Of a stretch of 64,000 nucleotides of DNA, positions 1-9,668 are shown one piece after another. How positions within the stretch are numbered: position 1 is the stretch's first letter; each line of letters starts with the position of its first letter. Where the stretch lies: the NCBI GenBank assembly GCA_036008465.1, contig DASYNP010000123.1, forward strand, positions 70,774 through 134,773. The letters are read 5' to 3'. This DNA comes from DASPSM01 sp036008465. Lineage in GTDB: Bacteria > Planctomycetota > Planctomycetia > Planctomycetales > Planctomycetaceae. A model generated the notes under the pieces. That model had not been told where the DNA came from, did not search any database, and saw only the letters and a program-made list of their open reading frames with translations. A program made the position numbers and the translations under genes.

Positions 1-1
1 G

Positions 2-433
2 GGCACCGGCGGCTGCGCGCTCTCGCGCGGCAACGACCAGGAAACCGTTGAACGGATCAATCGTGTCTTTCCGCACTGGTTTAACCGCACGTTCCGGAAA
101 TTCGACGGGCACGAGGACCTGCTTCCCATCGATCAGCACCTCTTGATGTGCCTCGTCGCCCCGCGCCCGATCTTCGACAGTGAAGGCGATCAGGACAAAT
201 GGGCCAACGGCACCAGCGGGCTTCGCGCTTTGAAAGCGGCCGACAAAGTCTACAAGTTTCTGGGACTGCGGGGACTGCTGGGCACGGGCGTCGTCCGAGA
301 TGAAGAGCCGTTATCCGGTCCAAACGTGGGCGACCTCGTCCAGTACCATCGCAACACAAAGCATGAATTGAGCAAGGCGTACTGGAACCGGCTGTTCGAC
401 TTCGCGGATGGATATTTCGCGCAGCGACGCTAG
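2..433 (+). CDS. Glucuronoyl esterase-like (CE15) alpha/beta hydrolase, C-terminal part
   Basis: The reading frame is open from the window start to a TAG stop, so only the last 143 residues are present. The fragment has GTGGCALSR, then PHWF, then a LPIDQH stretch followed by a strand ending APRP, and a late KHEL with an aromatic tail. This order fits the C-terminal half of carbohydrate esterase family 15, where the final His is catalytic. CE15 enzymes cleave ester bonds between glucuronic acid and lignin or other groups and are normally exported; the signal peptide would lie outside the window. A more general acetyl-xylan-esterase-like hydrolase is the alternative. Confidence 0.75.
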   Translation, partial: GTGGCALSRGNDQETVERINRVFPHWFNRTFRKFDGHEDLLPIDQHLLMCLVAPRPIFDSEGDQDKWANGTSGLRALKAADKVYKFLGLRGLLGTGVVRDEEPLSGPNVGDLVQYHRNTKHELSKAYWNRLFDFADGYFAQRR

Positions 434-486
434 CGAAAACCGACCCGGTGAGCGCACGGCGTCGCGCCGGTTGGATGCGTTGGCGA

Positions 487-600
487 TGGAATCATTGCCG
501 CGCTCAGCTTCCCAAGCCGACGGCTCTGCCGTCGTTCTGGCGTGGTCAACTCAAAGACGACGGCAGAGCCGTCGGCTTGGGAAAAGTGCACCTCACCAAC
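487..600. repeat. Dispersed palindromic element, copy 1 (perfect 24-bp inverted repeat)
   Basis: The arms at 511-534 and 558-581 are perfect 24-base reverse complements around a 23-base loop, and each arm can fold on itself around GACGGC/GCCGTC. A conserved flank (TGGAATCATTGCCGCG, 487-502) precedes it. Related copies lie at about 9382-9438 (opposite orientation) and 14338-14417. Confidence 0.85.
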
Positions 601-652
601 AACTCCCCCGTCGATTGGTTCAACCGAGGCTCTACGGCGGCTCGCCAATTGC

Positions 653-1933
653 TCAGCCGAACAAGCGCGAGATCGGCTTGCCCGAGCTGAACGCCATCGG
701 GCGGCCAATCGGCGTGATGACCTCGTGCGCGAAGTCGACCGCGAAGGTCTTGAAGATCGTCGCGAACAAGTCGGCGACCTCGACCGGCTCGTGCGGCATC
801 TTCTCGCGGCCCTCCGGATCAGTTGAGCCAATCGCCAGTCCGCTTTTGAGCCCGCCGCCGCCGATCAGGCACGAAAAGCCGCTGGGCCAATGGTCGCGGC
901 CGTCGAGCGGATTGATCGCGGGCGAGCGTCCGAATTCGCCGATCACGAGCACGACGGTCGACTGCAACAAGTCCCGTTCCCGCAAATCGCGAAGCAACGT
1001 GGCCAGTGCCGGGTCGAGGATGCGGGCGTTCTCGCGGTGCCCGTTGAAGTTGTTAGCGTGCGTATCGAATCCGGAGAGCGTGATTTCGACGGCTCGAATG
1101 CCCGCCTCGACCAGCCGCCGCGCCACGAGACAACCGCGGCCGAACGTGGTGTCACCATACGCGTCGCGCAGCTTGCGCGCTTCGCCTTCGATTTGAAACG
1201 CCCGGAGCTGATCCGACGACATCATCTCGAGCGCCCGCTCGATCATGTGCTGGTGGAGCGTCTTCTCGACCTGCGGATGGCGGCCGCGCTCGAACGCTTT
1301 GGAGACAACTTCGAGGTTGCCGACGCGGCGAGTTTGCCGCGCGGAATCAACGGGGGCGTTCAAGTTGGGGACGTTGTGTCCCGGATCGTACACGCGAAAC
1401 GCGTCGAGTTGATCTCCCAAGAACCCGCCGCGAGGCGGCCACTGCGAATTCCCGATCGCGATATGTTGCGGAATGACCAGCGACGCATCGGGAATCTGAT
1501 TGACGAGAATCGCCCCGAGCGACGGGTGACGCAACGTCGGATCCGGACGATACCCGGTCTTGAGGAAATACGAGCCCCGCTCGTGATCGCCCTCCTTCGA
1601 CACGAGCGAACGGATCACCGCAAGCGAACTCAGCTCGGCCGCCAGGGTCGGGAAGGTGTCGGCAATCTGCACCCCGGGAATCGACGTGGAGATCCCCTTC
1701 GTCGGTCCGCCGATTTTCGTGCCGGGATGCGGATCCCAGGTCTCGAGCTGGCTCGGCCCGCCTTCGAGCCAAATCGTCACGAGCGACTTTTTGCGGCGCA
1801 CTCCCCGTTCGTTCGCGGCACGCGCCTCCAGCGGCGGCAACAGGAAACTGAGACCGAGCGCCCCCGCTGCCCGCAGCAGGTCACGTCGAGACAAAGACTC
1901 CGAAGCATTCCCCATGTCGGTGCGGATCGTCAT
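653..1933 (-). CDS. DUF1501 domain protein, Tat-exported
   Basis: This is a 426-residue DUF1501 protein, a family very abundant in planctomycetes and related to alkaline-phosphatase/sulfatase folds. The N-terminus has a twin-arginine signal (SLSRRDLLRAAGALGLSFLLPP, residues 14-35), so export in folded form is likely. Family landmarks include WLEGGPSQLETWDPHPG, GFDTHANNF, the GEFGR motif and GRDHWP near the C-terminus. It starts 28 bases after the stop of the DUF1549/DUF1553 gene on the same strand, the usual two-gene planctomycete arrangement, so both are probably one transcript. The biochemical role of the family is unknown. An internal ATG at residue 7 is an alternative start. Confidence 0.9.
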   Translation of the reverse strand: MTIRTDMGNASESLSRRDLLRAAGALGLSFLLPPLEARAANERGVRRKKSLVTIWLEGGPSQLETWDPHPGTKIGGPTKGISTSIPGVQIADTFPTLAAELSSLAVIRSLVSKEGDHERGSYFLKTGYRPDPTLRHPSLGAILVNQIPDASLVIPQHIAIGNSQWPPRGGFLGDQLDAFRVYDPGHNVPNLNAPVDSARQTRRVGNLEVVSKAFERGRHPQVEKTLHQHMIERALEMMSSDQLRAFQIEGEARKLRDAYGDTTFGRGCLVARRLVEAGIRAVEITLSGFDTHANNFNGHRENARILDPALATLLRDLRERDLLQSTVVLVIGEFGRSPAINPLDGRDHWPSGFSCLIGGGGLKSGLAIGSTDPEGREKMPHEPVEVADLFATIFKTFAVDFAHEVITPIGRPMAFSSGKPISRLFG

Positions 1934-1961
1934 CTCTGGTTCTCACTGATTCCTGCGGCGC

Positions 1962-3815
1962 TCAATGATTCCACGAAAACTCGGGAGAGTTGAACAAGCT
2001 CCAGAGAATGTCTTCGACCACCTGGCCTCGGTCTTTTGCAGCGGCGCTGGCGAGCTGCTGGAGGAAATAGCCACGCTCCGCCGGGGTGGGTCGGCGCGAG
2101 AGGGCCACCAGGTAACAGCCTTCAAGGCAGCTGGCATCGCTGCCGGCAAACGTGCTCAGGCGGGCTGATGCATTCAGCGGGTCGGCCTTGATCGCGTCGG
2201 CCGCGACCTTGCCGTTCATCCGCAGGAGGGCCTGCGAGATCGTCCCCGTCCGTTCGTCGAGTTCGTTCTCGCCAAGGTCGCCGTATTCCTTGACGAAATC
2301 CGCTTCCTGGAAAAAGCGGGTCGCCCGCACGAAGAGGTGCGAGTTCTGATCGATCGTTCGCACCGAGCGAGCCTGCAGCATCGCGCCGATCAACTGTTCG
2401 GGCCGCAAGCGAGTCATCGGGAAGCTGGCCCAGATCGTCGTCGCGTCAGCAGGAGCCGTCGTGTTCTCCTCGGAGGTCTTGTCGCCCTCTTTGTTCCAAT
2501 TCGCTTGTGGCGCGCCGGTCGATTGCGAATGGGCCGAGGCCTTCGGAGCGGCATCCTTGGCGGCGACAATCGGTTCCTCGTCGACCGAATCGAGCCGATA
2601 CGGACGAGAGGCCACGATCACGCGGATCATTCGGCGTAAGTCGCAGTGATGCGCGCGGAAATCGGCACCGAGCAGATCCAGCAGGTCCTTTTCCGCGGCA
2701 GCCGGCGGATCGGGCAAATCGTCGACGGGAGTGTGAAACGGCTTGCCGAACAACAGGCCCCACACGCGGTTGGCCGTCGCTCGCTCGAAGCGCCGGTTAT
2801 CCGGATGCGTGATCCAAGCGGCCAGCCGCTCGCGCCGCGTGCCGGTGCCGGGCAGCCATTCGGGATGAAACGGCACGGCCGGCTCGACGACGTGCTTTTT
2901 GAGCGTTTTTCGATCCTCGACGGTATACGTTTTTTTGGACTTGTCTTCGATGCCAACGAGTGAGTTCTGTGTCTGACCGAAGAGCGATGCCACGCCTTGG
3001 AATTGGGCCTGCTTCCATTCCGCGAACGGATGATCGTGGCACTGCGCACAGTCGATGCGCTGCCCCAAAAATGCGCGCACGGTGCGGCCGGCAAGCTTGT
3101 TCTCGTCGAGTTCGCCGTTGGCGATGGCGGCCGTGACATAATTCGTCGCCGGGTGATCGGTCCACAGACCGGTCCCCGAAATCATCTCGCGAGCCATCTC
3201 GTCATAGGGCGTATTCTTTTTGAGCTGCTGCCGCAGCCAGTCGGAAAAGCGGTCGCGGCGAAAGACGATGAATTGCCCCCCTTCGTTGCCGACGAAGCTG
3301 CGGGCCAATCGTTCGGCAAAGTAGTCGGCGAAACGGCTGTCGGAAAGCAGCCGGTTTGTCCACTGATCGAGGCGGTCGGGCGAACCGTTCGATTCAAAAA
3401 CGCGGATTTCTTCAAGCGACGGAATCGTGCCACAGAGCGAGAGAGTCAGGCGACGCAGCACCTGCAGGTCGTCGGCCGGTTTTGCGGGCGTCCGCCCGCT
3501 CTCTTTCCAACCTGCCTCGAATAACCGGTCGACTGCCGCGACTGTGTCGGCGATTTCGGCTGGCGGCTGGCTCGGAGCGCCAGAGTTGCCTGGGTGAGAG
3601 CCGCTCGCGGCATCAATTTGGCGCCAATCGACGGGGCTGCGCGCCGCCCAAGCCACAAGCGTGCACACGCCCAAAACGACGACGAACGGCAGGCCCAGTG
3701 CCTTCAAGCGCGATAAACGCTTTGTCCCCACGGTCTGGCTCCCGGCCCGGGCGCCTCCCAAAAGTCCCCTCGTGGGACTCGTCCACACAAGGGAATTCGC
3801 CACTGAGTATACCAA
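1962..3815 (-). CDS. DUF1549/DUF1553 (PSD1-type) secreted protein with CxxCH motif
   Basis: The 617-residue product has a hydrophobic anchor at about residues 38-58, a DUF1549 region (about 90-300) beginning LRRLTLSLCGTIPSLEEI, and a DUF1553 region (about 340-600) with LAAWITHPDNRRFERATANRVWG. A CAQCHDHP motif near residue 257 is the cytochrome-c-like CxxCH box typical of DUF1549, although covalent heme has not been proven for the family. The chosen start is TTG; GTG and other starts a few codons downstream are equally possible. It precedes the DUF1501 gene in an apparent two-gene operon. Such pairs are thought to act at the cell surface; the reaction is unknown. Confidence 0.88.
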   Translation of the reverse strand: MVYSVANSLVWTSPTRGLLGGARAGSQTVGTKRLSRLKALGLPFVVVLGVCTLVAWAARSPVDWRQIDAASGSHPGNSGAPSQPPAEIADTVAAVDRLFEAGWKESGRTPAKPADDLQVLRRLTLSLCGTIPSLEEIRVFESNGSPDRLDQWTNRLLSDSRFADYFAERLARSFVGNEGGQFIVFRRDRFSDWLRQQLKKNTPYDEMAREMISGTGLWTDHPATNYVTAAIANGELDENKLAGRTVRAFLGQRIDCAQCHDHPFAEWKQAQFQGVASLFGQTQNSLVGIEDKSKKTYTVEDRKTLKKHVVEPAVPFHPEWLPGTGTRRERLAAWITHPDNRRFERATANRVWGLLFGKPFHTPVDDLPDPPAAAEKDLLDLLGADFRAHHCDLRRMIRVIVASRPYRLDSVDEEPIVAAKDAAPKASAHSQSTGAPQANWNKEGDKTSEENTTAPADATTIWASFPMTRLRPEQLIGAMLQARSVRTIDQNSHLFVRATRFFQEADFVKEYGDLGENELDERTGTISQALLRMNGKVAADAIKADPLNASARLSTFAGSDASCLEGCYLVALSRRPTPAERGYFLQQLASAAAKDRGQVVEDILWSLFNSPEFSWNH

Positions 3816-3973
3816 TCTTGAGCGAAATCGGTTTCGCCTTCCCGCGATGGCAGCCGAGTCACCACGGTGTAGTCAAATGCACACCGTCACCGCGCGCCGA
3901 TCGCCAAAATCTTTGGTTCCTCGCGGCGAATACCCCGTTGACGTTCTTTGAATCTCATGCGGTCGGCATCTGG

Positions 3974-3979
3974 TAACAT
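3974..3979 (+). promoter_or_regulatory. Possible extended -10 element upstream of the membrane protein
   Basis: TGG followed by TAACAT (TGnTANNNT form) lies 41 bases upstream of the GTG at 4021. No good -35 is at the standard distance, so this is only a candidate. Confidence 0.25.
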
Positions 3980-4020
3980 AGCTGGGACGTTAAACTCTCT
4001 CTGCCTAGAGGGATGCGGAA

Positions 4021-5295
4021 GTGATCGAACCGCGCGACCAGAGCGAAGAAAGTGACTGGGACGGCCAGCCCTGGTCGGCAAATTCCGCGGCGACCGCGAC
4101 CGCTCTGCCGATCGCGGAATTTGTTCCGTCCGTCCCGGAAACCGGCCCGTGGTCGCACGACTACAAGGGCGGAGGTCGGCTGGCTGAGTTTCCTTCGCAG
4201 TGGTGGCGACACCCTATTCGGGCGACTGTTTGGGGCGTGCGGGCGGCGTTTGGGTTGGTCAGCCTGATCGTTCTTCTGGCCCTTCTGGCCGCGATCCCGA
4301 TCGTGAATTTCCTCGTTCTTGGCTATTTGCTCGCAGCCGAAGGGGGAGTGGCGCGAGGCGGCCGCCTGCGGCGAGCTTTTCCGCTATTGAGCATCGCGCC
4401 GCGATTGGGATCGATCGTGCTGGGGATTTGGTTGTGGTTGTTGCCTCTACGAATCCTGACGAACGCCGCGGCCGATGCGCGACTGATCGATCCGACCAGC
4501 CCAGCCACCCGACGCCTGGACTGGATCGTGACCGCACTTGCCGTCGCCATCGCGGCGCATCTTTGTCTCGCACTCGCTCGGGGGGGATCGATCGGCTGCT
4601 TTTTGCGACCGATCAAAAACGCTCGTTGGGCCCTGCGCCAATTTCGCCAGGGGGGTTACCTCGATAAGGCCGGAGCCGAAATCCGCGCTTTCGCGGCGGG
4701 ACTGCGGCTGCGCTACCACTTCTGGTTGGGAGTGAGAGGATTTTTCGGAGCTTTGCTTTGGCTCTTCGTGCCGACCTTGTTGTTCGCGGCCGCCAACAAG
4801 ACCGAGGGATCTCTAATTGTGGCCACGATCGCCGGGGGACTGATGCTCGTGCCGGTCTTGGCATGGCTTCCGTTTCTGGAAGCGCGATTTGCGAGCGAGA
4901 ATCGGTTCCGCGGGCTGTTCGAGCTACGCGAGGTGCGACGACTGTTCGGTCACGCACCGCTTGCCTGGCTGATTGCGATCATCGCTACCTATGTCCTCGC
5001 GCTGCCCCTCTATCTGCTGAAAGCCTTTTTGTTGCCGCAAGACGCGATGTGGTTCGTCACGTTGGTGTTCATCCTCAGCATCTATCCCGCGCGGCTGGTG
5101 ACGGGCTGGGCGTATGGGCGTGCCGTGCGTCGGCCGACACGAGCTCATTTCGTGACGCGTTGGTTTGCGCGCCTGCTGATGGGGCCGCTGTTAGCTGTTT
5201 ACGTGTTCCTGCTCTTCTTCACGCAGTTCATCGGACAGCACGGCAAAGGCGTCCTCTTCGAGCACCATGCGCTCCTGCTGCCGGTGCCATTCTGA
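4021..5295 (+). CDS. Conserved multi-pass membrane protein
   Basis: The 424-residue protein begins with GTG. A soluble acidic N-terminus of about 75 residues is followed by roughly eight hydrophobic segments, e.g. LVSLIVLLALLAAIPIV, LIVATIAGGLMLVPVLAWL and MGPLLAVYVFLLFF. No catalytic motif was recognised. Internal texture such as LGYLLAAEGGVARGGRLRRAF resembles conserved planctomycete membrane proteins of unknown function (DUF4013-like). It is transcribed divergently from the DUF1549 operon across a 205-base gap. Inner-membrane location is predicted; the role is unknown. Confidence 0.75.
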   Translation: MIEPRDQSEESDWDGQPWSANSAATATALPIAEFVPSVPETGPWSHDYKGGGRLAEFPSQWWRHPIRATVWGVRAAFGLVSLIVLLALLAAIPIVNFLVLGYLLAAEGGVARGGRLRRAFPLLSIAPRLGSIVLGIWLWLLPLRILTNAAADARLIDPTSPATRRLDWIVTALAVAIAAHLCLALARGGSIGCFLRPIKNARWALRQFRQGGYLDKAGAEIRAFAAGLRLRYHFWLGVRGFFGALLWLFVPTLLFAAANKTEGSLIVATIAGGLMLVPVLAWLPFLEARFASENRFRGLFELREVRRLFGHAPLAWLIAIIATYVLALPLYLLKAFLLPQDAMWFVTLVFILSIYPARLVTGWAYGRAVRRPTRAHFVTRWFARLLMGPLLAVYVFLLFFTQFIGQHGKGVLFEHHALLLPVPF

Positions 5296-5321
5296 AGTTT
5301 AGAGCCGCGCACGATGTCGCA

Positions 5322-6893
5322 TTAGGCCTGGGTCCATGTGCCGTCCACGAACCGCCACATGCTCCCGGTCGGGTTGGCGTCCCGTAGTGCGGGCGGTAAC
5401 CGATTCGCTCGCACGTTGTCGGAGCATTCCAAAGCCGCAAATCTGTTCATCGACGCGGGAATGCCGACGGCTGTGAAACCTGGGTGCCCCGTCGCGGGAA
5501 ACGGGCCTCCGTGATTCATGGCGGAGCTGACAGCGACCCCGGTCGGCATCTTGTCGTTGAGCAGCCGCCCCACGCGCGACCGCAGAATCGGAGCCAGCCG
5601 ATCGTAGAGGGCGTCATCGAACCCGCCGCGATGACTGTAGACACAGCCGGTGAGATTGCCTTCGAGTGTCGCGGCAACCTGCAGCAACTGCTCGGCATCC
5701 TTAGCGATGACGAACAGCGACTCGTTGCCGAAGGCTTCTGTTTGGAGCGCCTCGGCGTGCGACAAGAACGTGTCTCCGTCGACTCGCAACAGCGTATTTT
5801 CACACCGAATGGCCGCGCCATCTTGCACGTGGCCGCCGGTGATGAGACGTGCTCCGGCCGCCACCAGCGATTTCACCGATTCTACGAGGTTGCGGCGCAC
5901 GCCTTCGCCCAGCAGGGTTCCGGCGGGCGCCTGGGCAAACCGCTGTTGGACAACCGCCACGAATTTCTCGGCGGCCTCGTCTCCCACGAGCACCACCAAG
6001 CCGGGATTCGTGCAGAACTGTCCCGTCCCCGCCAGGCAGCTCGTCGCGAATTCCTGCGCCACGTCCTCGAGGCGCTCGTCGAGTGCTCCGGGCAGAACGA
6101 ACACGGGATTGATGCTCGACAGCTCCAGGTAGATCGGTTTGCCCGCACGGTCGGCCGCCTGCTTCAGCCGAAGCCCGGCCTGTCGGGACCCGGTGTATCC
6201 CGTGGCGCCGATCAGCGGATGGGAAACGAGCCGCTCTCCTTCGGCGTGCGACATGCGATAGATCAACTGTACGAAGCCGGCCGGCAAATCGGTCTGGAGC
6301 GACGCCTGGTGTGCCTCTTCGGCCAGTAGTCGCGACGTTCCCGGATGAGACGTGTGTCCCTTAGCGATGACCGGATTGCCGGCGGCAACCGCGGCGGCAA
6401 AGTCGCCGCCGGCCGCGCCATTGAACGCGAACGGAAAATTGTTCGGCCCAAACACAACCACCGGGCCGATCGGCGCGTACATCGAGCGGATGTTGGCCTT
6501 CGTGTCGATCGTCGCCCGAACCCAGGAACCATCGCGGGCCGCCGCGGCCGCCTGCCGTAGTTGGTTTACTGTCCGAGGCAGCTCGACCGATTTCAGGCGG
6601 GGCTCAATGGCCAGCGCCGTCTCGGCGTGAGCCATCGCAATCAGTTCTTCGGCCCGCTTTTCCAACCGGCCGGCGAAGGCGTCGAGGAACGCGGCAAACC
6701 GTTCTCCGCTCCATCCGCGAACTCGCCAAGCCGCCGCGGAAGCCGCCTGGACCGCGCGATCGACCTCGCTCCACGGGCTGACTGGATAGAGCGCCGAAAG
6801 TGACCGGCCGGTTTGCGGATCGACCGCCTGAAACGGCTCCCGTCCCTGCGATTCGATCCAGGACCCATTGATTAACACTTTCTCCATGTTCAT
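5322..6893 (-). CDS. 2,5-dioxovalerate (alpha-ketoglutarate semialdehyde) dehydrogenase
   Basis: The 523-residue aldehyde dehydrogenase oxidises alpha-ketoglutarate semialdehyde to 2-oxoglutarate with NAD(P)+, the last step of non-phosphorylating pentose and uronate (glucarate/galactarate) oxidation. Visible features are the FGPNNFPFAFN cofactor-site segment, the general-base Glu in LELSSINPVFV (about residue 255), and the nucleophile Cys in GTGQFCTNPG (about residue 291). The ELSSINP in place of ELGG and the overall length are typical of this subfamily. The start at 6893 is chosen because GGGGAG lies about 8 bases upstream; the frame remains open further but with nothing family-like. It is a single gene, convergent with the membrane protein. 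Confidence 0.85.
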   Translation of the reverse strand: MNMEKVLINGSWIESQGREPFQAVDPQTGRSLSALYPVSPWSEVDRAVQAASAAAWRVRGWSGERFAAFLDAFAGRLEKRAEELIAMAHAETALAIEPRLKSVELPRTVNQLRQAAAAARDGSWVRATIDTKANIRSMYAPIGPVVVFGPNNFPFAFNGAAGGDFAAAVAAGNPVIAKGHTSHPGTSRLLAEEAHQASLQTDLPAGFVQLIYRMSHAEGERLVSHPLIGATGYTGSRQAGLRLKQAADRAGKPIYLELSSINPVFVLPGALDERLEDVAQEFATSCLAGTGQFCTNPGLVVLVGDEAAEKFVAVVQQRFAQAPAGTLLGEGVRRNLVESVKSLVAAGARLITGGHVQDGAAIRCENTLLRVDGDTFLSHAEALQTEAFGNESLFVIAKDAEQLLQVAATLEGNLTGCVYSHRGGFDDALYDRLAPILRSRVGRLLNDKMPTGVAVSSAMNHGGPFPATGHPGFTAVGIPASMNRFAALECSDNVRANRLPPALRDANPTGSMWRFVDGTWTQA

Positions 6894-7134
6894 ATGCGGA
6901 CTCCCCGGCTGATGGTCTGTCGCTCTTAGATTAGTGCGAACGTTAGCTCGAGATCCAATGTCCAACGCTCAAAGTCGAATAGGAAAGAAAGTTGCGTAGT
7001 CCGTTGCGCTTTTGGCCTTCGGACTCCAACTTCGCCCTTGCCCGCTCCAGGGGCTGGCAGTTCGAACGCGTTCTTGCCACAATCGATCTCTGAATTGCGG
7101 GCCCCGTCCTCGGGCGGTTCGCGAAGGCCAACGG

Positions 7135-7776
7135 ATGTCCAAGCGATACATCATCACCCTGATGGCGGCCAACCGCGTCGGCATTCTTGCCGCCGTCACA
7201 ACGTCGCTGGCGGAGCTGGGGGGCGACATTCAGGAAGTCAGCCAGACGGTGATGCAGGGGTTCTTCACCATCATCATGTCGGCCGAATTTCCCGAACATC
7301 GCGATCCCTCGGTGATCATCGATCACATCCGCGGCGTTTGCCGGCCGTTCGGCGTCGAGGTGAGCCTCAAAGATCCGAAACTCGAGACGTTGCAGGACTC
7401 CCCCTCTGACGGGATCGAAAAGTACTTCCTCACCGCCGAAGGCGAGGACAAGCCGGGAATGATCCGCCAGATTTCCGCGCGGCTGGCCCAGGAGGAAATC
7501 GACATCACCGACGTTTTCGCGCGGCGGGCGGACAACGGGAAGACCTTCGTGATGGTGATGGAGCTGGCGGTGCCCGGCGGCGTCGACGCACTCACCCTGC
7601 AGCAGGAGTTGGAGCAGTTGGGCAGTGCCGTCGGACTTTCGGCCGCGTTGCAGCACGAGGACATTTTCAGCGCGACGAACGATCCGCGCCCCGTTCGGTT
7701 GTCGATGCGGCTGCGCAAGTCCTTGACGCCGAAATCCGAAACGGCAACCAAGGTTCAGCAACCCACGGGAACGTAG
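7135..7776 (+). CDS. Double ACT-domain regulatory protein (GcvR/UPF0237-like)
   Basis: The 213-residue protein has two ACT domains: residues 4-80 (YIITLMAANRVGILAAVTTSLAELGGDI...) and about 100-180 (KYFLTAEGEDKPGMIRQISARLAQEEIDI...). ACT domains bind amino acids or similar small ligands. A single-ACT protein (UPF0237) is the usual neighbour of UPF0210 proteins in other bacteria, and here the next gene, 96 bases on, is UPF0210, so the pair probably works together as a ligand sensor and its partner. The ATG at 7135 starts directly at the first beta strand. A GcvR-like function is possible but not shown. Confidence 0.85.
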   Translation: MSKRYIITLMAANRVGILAAVTTSLAELGGDIQEVSQTVMQGFFTIIMSAEFPEHRDPSVIIDHIRGVCRPFGVEVSLKDPKLETLQDSPSDGIEKYFLTAEGEDKPGMIRQISARLAQEEIDITDVFARRADNGKTFVMVMELAVPGGVDALTLQQELEQLGSAVGLSAALQHEDIFSATNDPRPVRLSMRLRKSLTPKSETATKVQQPTGT

Positions 7777-7872
7777 CACTCCATTCTGAGTTCGCCCTGC
7801 CGCCTGCCCCGTTCGAGGGTGCGGCGACCGCCAACCAACTTCTCCCTTCGCTCCGGAGACTGAAAGCCGACC

Positions 7873-9246
7873 ATGTCGCAGACGGAAGACATCCTCTCTA
7901 CGCTTCGCATGGTCAAGCAAGAGAACCTCGACGTCCGCACGGTGACGATGGGCATCAATCTGTGCGGATGCGTCGACCGCGACGCGGGGAAAACCTGCGA
8001 GCTGATCGCCATGACGATCCGCTCGGCGGCGCAAAAGCTCAAGGAGACCTGCGCGATGGTCTCCGCTCGCTACGGGATTCCGATCGTCAATCGCCGACTG
8101 GCCGTGACGCCCATTGCGCGCATCGCCGACGGCCTCGACACCGACGGCCTCGTCCGCGTGGCCAAGACACTCGACGAATCGGCAGAAGCCGTGCAGGTCG
8201 ATCTGATCGGCGGGTTTTCCGCACTCGTGCATGCCGGCATGACTGCCGGCGCCATCAGACTGATCGAGAGCCTGCCGGCGGTGCTGTCGCAGACGCAGCG
8301 CGTCTGTGCGTCCGTCAATGCGGCGTCGACCAAGGCGGGCATCAACATGACGGCCGTCGCCCTGTTGGGACAAAAGATTCTCGAGATCTCCCAGGCCACG
8401 GCCGATCGTAATGGGTTTGGGTGCGCGAAGCTCTGCGTCTTCGCCAACGCGCCCGACAACAACCCCTTCATGGCGGGCGGGTTTCATGGCGAGGGCTCGC
8501 CCGACACTGTCATACACATCGGCGTGAGCGGGCCCGGGGTCGTCAAGCGGGCACTGGAGCGGCTGCACGACGCGGCCCCCGATTGCAAGCTCAACGACAT
8601 CGCCGAAGAAATCAAATCGACCGCCTTCCGCGTGACGCGCGTGGGTGAGCTGATCGGTCGCGAGGTGGCCGAGCGGCTCGGCGTGCCTTTCGGAATCGTC
8701 GACCTGTCGCTGGCCCCCGCCCCCAAGATGGGCGACAGCGTGGGCGAAATCCTGCATTTGATCGGCCTCGACAAACTCGGCGCACCGGGTAGCACGGCCG
8801 CCGTGGCGATGCTCAATGACGCGGTGAAAAAGGGCGGGCTGTTCGCGTCGTCTTCCGTCGGCGGTTTATCCGGCGCCTTTCTCCCGGTCACCGAAGACGG
8901 GGCACTGGCGCACGCGGCGGCTGAGGGGACGCTCACATTAGAAAAGCTCGAAGCCATGACGAGCGTCTGCTCGCTCGGCCTCGACATGGTCCCCATTCCC
9001 GGCGATACCGACGCTGACACATTGGCCGCGCTGATGGCCGACGAATTGGCGATCGGCGTCTTCAACAACAAGACGACCGCCACCCGGCTGATCCCCGTTC
9101 CCGGAAAGAAGGGGGGCGACACGGTGTCGTTCGGCGGGCTGTTCGGGGAAGGCCCCGTGATGCGAATCAATGCGATCGGCCAAAGCAGCCGCTTCATCCG
9201 CCATGCGGGCCGCATCCCCGCGCCGCTCTTGAGCCTGCGGAACTGA
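7873..9246 (+). CDS. UPF0210 (PFL/DUF711) family protein
   Basis: The 457-residue protein matches the UPF0210 family along its length, from MSQTEDILSTLRMVKQENLDVRTVTMGIN to the C-terminal IGQSSRFIRHAGRIPAPL. Members are about 450 residues and structurally related to pyruvate-formate-lyase-like barrels, but no reaction is established and the glycyl-radical motif is not evident here. It follows the ACT-domain gene in the same direction and is probably co-transcribed. Cytoplasmic location is expected, as no signal or membrane segment is visible. Confidence 0.88.
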   Translation: MSQTEDILSTLRMVKQENLDVRTVTMGINLCGCVDRDAGKTCELIAMTIRSAAQKLKETCAMVSARYGIPIVNRRLAVTPIARIADGLDTDGLVRVAKTLDESAEAVQVDLIGGFSALVHAGMTAGAIRLIESLPAVLSQTQRVCASVNAASTKAGINMTAVALLGQKILEISQATADRNGFGCAKLCVFANAPDNNPFMAGGFHGEGSPDTVIHIGVSGPGVVKRALERLHDAAPDCKLNDIAEEIKSTAFRVTRVGELIGREVAERLGVPFGIVDLSLAPAPKMGDSVGEILHLIGLDKLGAPGSTAAVAMLNDAVKKGGLFASSSVGGLSGAFLPVTEDGALAHAAAEGTLTLEKLEAMTSVCSLGLDMVPIPGDTDADTLAALMADELAIGVFNNKTTATRLIPVPGKKGGDTVSFGGLFGEGPVMRINAIGQSSRFIRHAGRIPAPLLSLRN

Positions 9247-9668
9247 TCGCGCGACGCTCCAATCGAGAACACGCCCCGGCGAGCCGCCAGCATGACAACG
9301 TATTGCATCTTTGGCGCGAGGCATTGGTGCAGCGTCGATTGAAGCATTCAGCGATGGAGGTTCGTTTCGACGCACACTTTTCCCAAACCGACAGCTTCGC
9401 TGTCGTTCCGGAACCGACGGCAGAGCCGTCGGCTTGGGAAACTGAACGTGGCAAATTTTTCCATGATCACCGATGCAACCGACGCCTCTCTCAAGGACTT
9501 CGGACTCAATCCGATCGAAGCACCAGCCGGCTTATCCGCCGCTGGCGGAGCCGCTCGCCAAGGTTTTGTTTGTCCGGCCGTGCGTTTGCGGACCCCCTTT
9601 GTTTAGACTGAATAAAGTCAGTCCTGCCTCGTTCCCGCCCGCTTTTTCCTGCCACCGATCGGACCTCC
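9247..9668. other. Gene-free interval with palindromic element copy 2
   Basis: No convincing gene. It holds the second copy of the 24-bp inverted-repeat family (9382-9438) and a small GACT-gaataa-AGTC inverted repeat just before the next gene, which could be a regulatory site. Confidence 0.6.
9382..9438. repeat. Dispersed palindromic element, copy 2 (inverted orientation)
   Basis: The right arm (9415-9438) is identical to the right arm of copy 1; the left arm (9382-9405) has several changes. Read on the minus strand, the flanks (GTGCGTCGAAACGAACC... and ...GCCACGTTCAGTTTCCC) also resemble those of copy 1, so this copy lies in the opposite orientation. Confidence 0.75.

Noticed and set aside
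6943..8757. Long open frame on the minus strand (about 600 codons)
   Set aside because: It lies antisense to the ACT and UPF0210 genes, whose protein families are clear. Its product is low-complexity and His/Arg-rich, as expected from a GC-rich complement.
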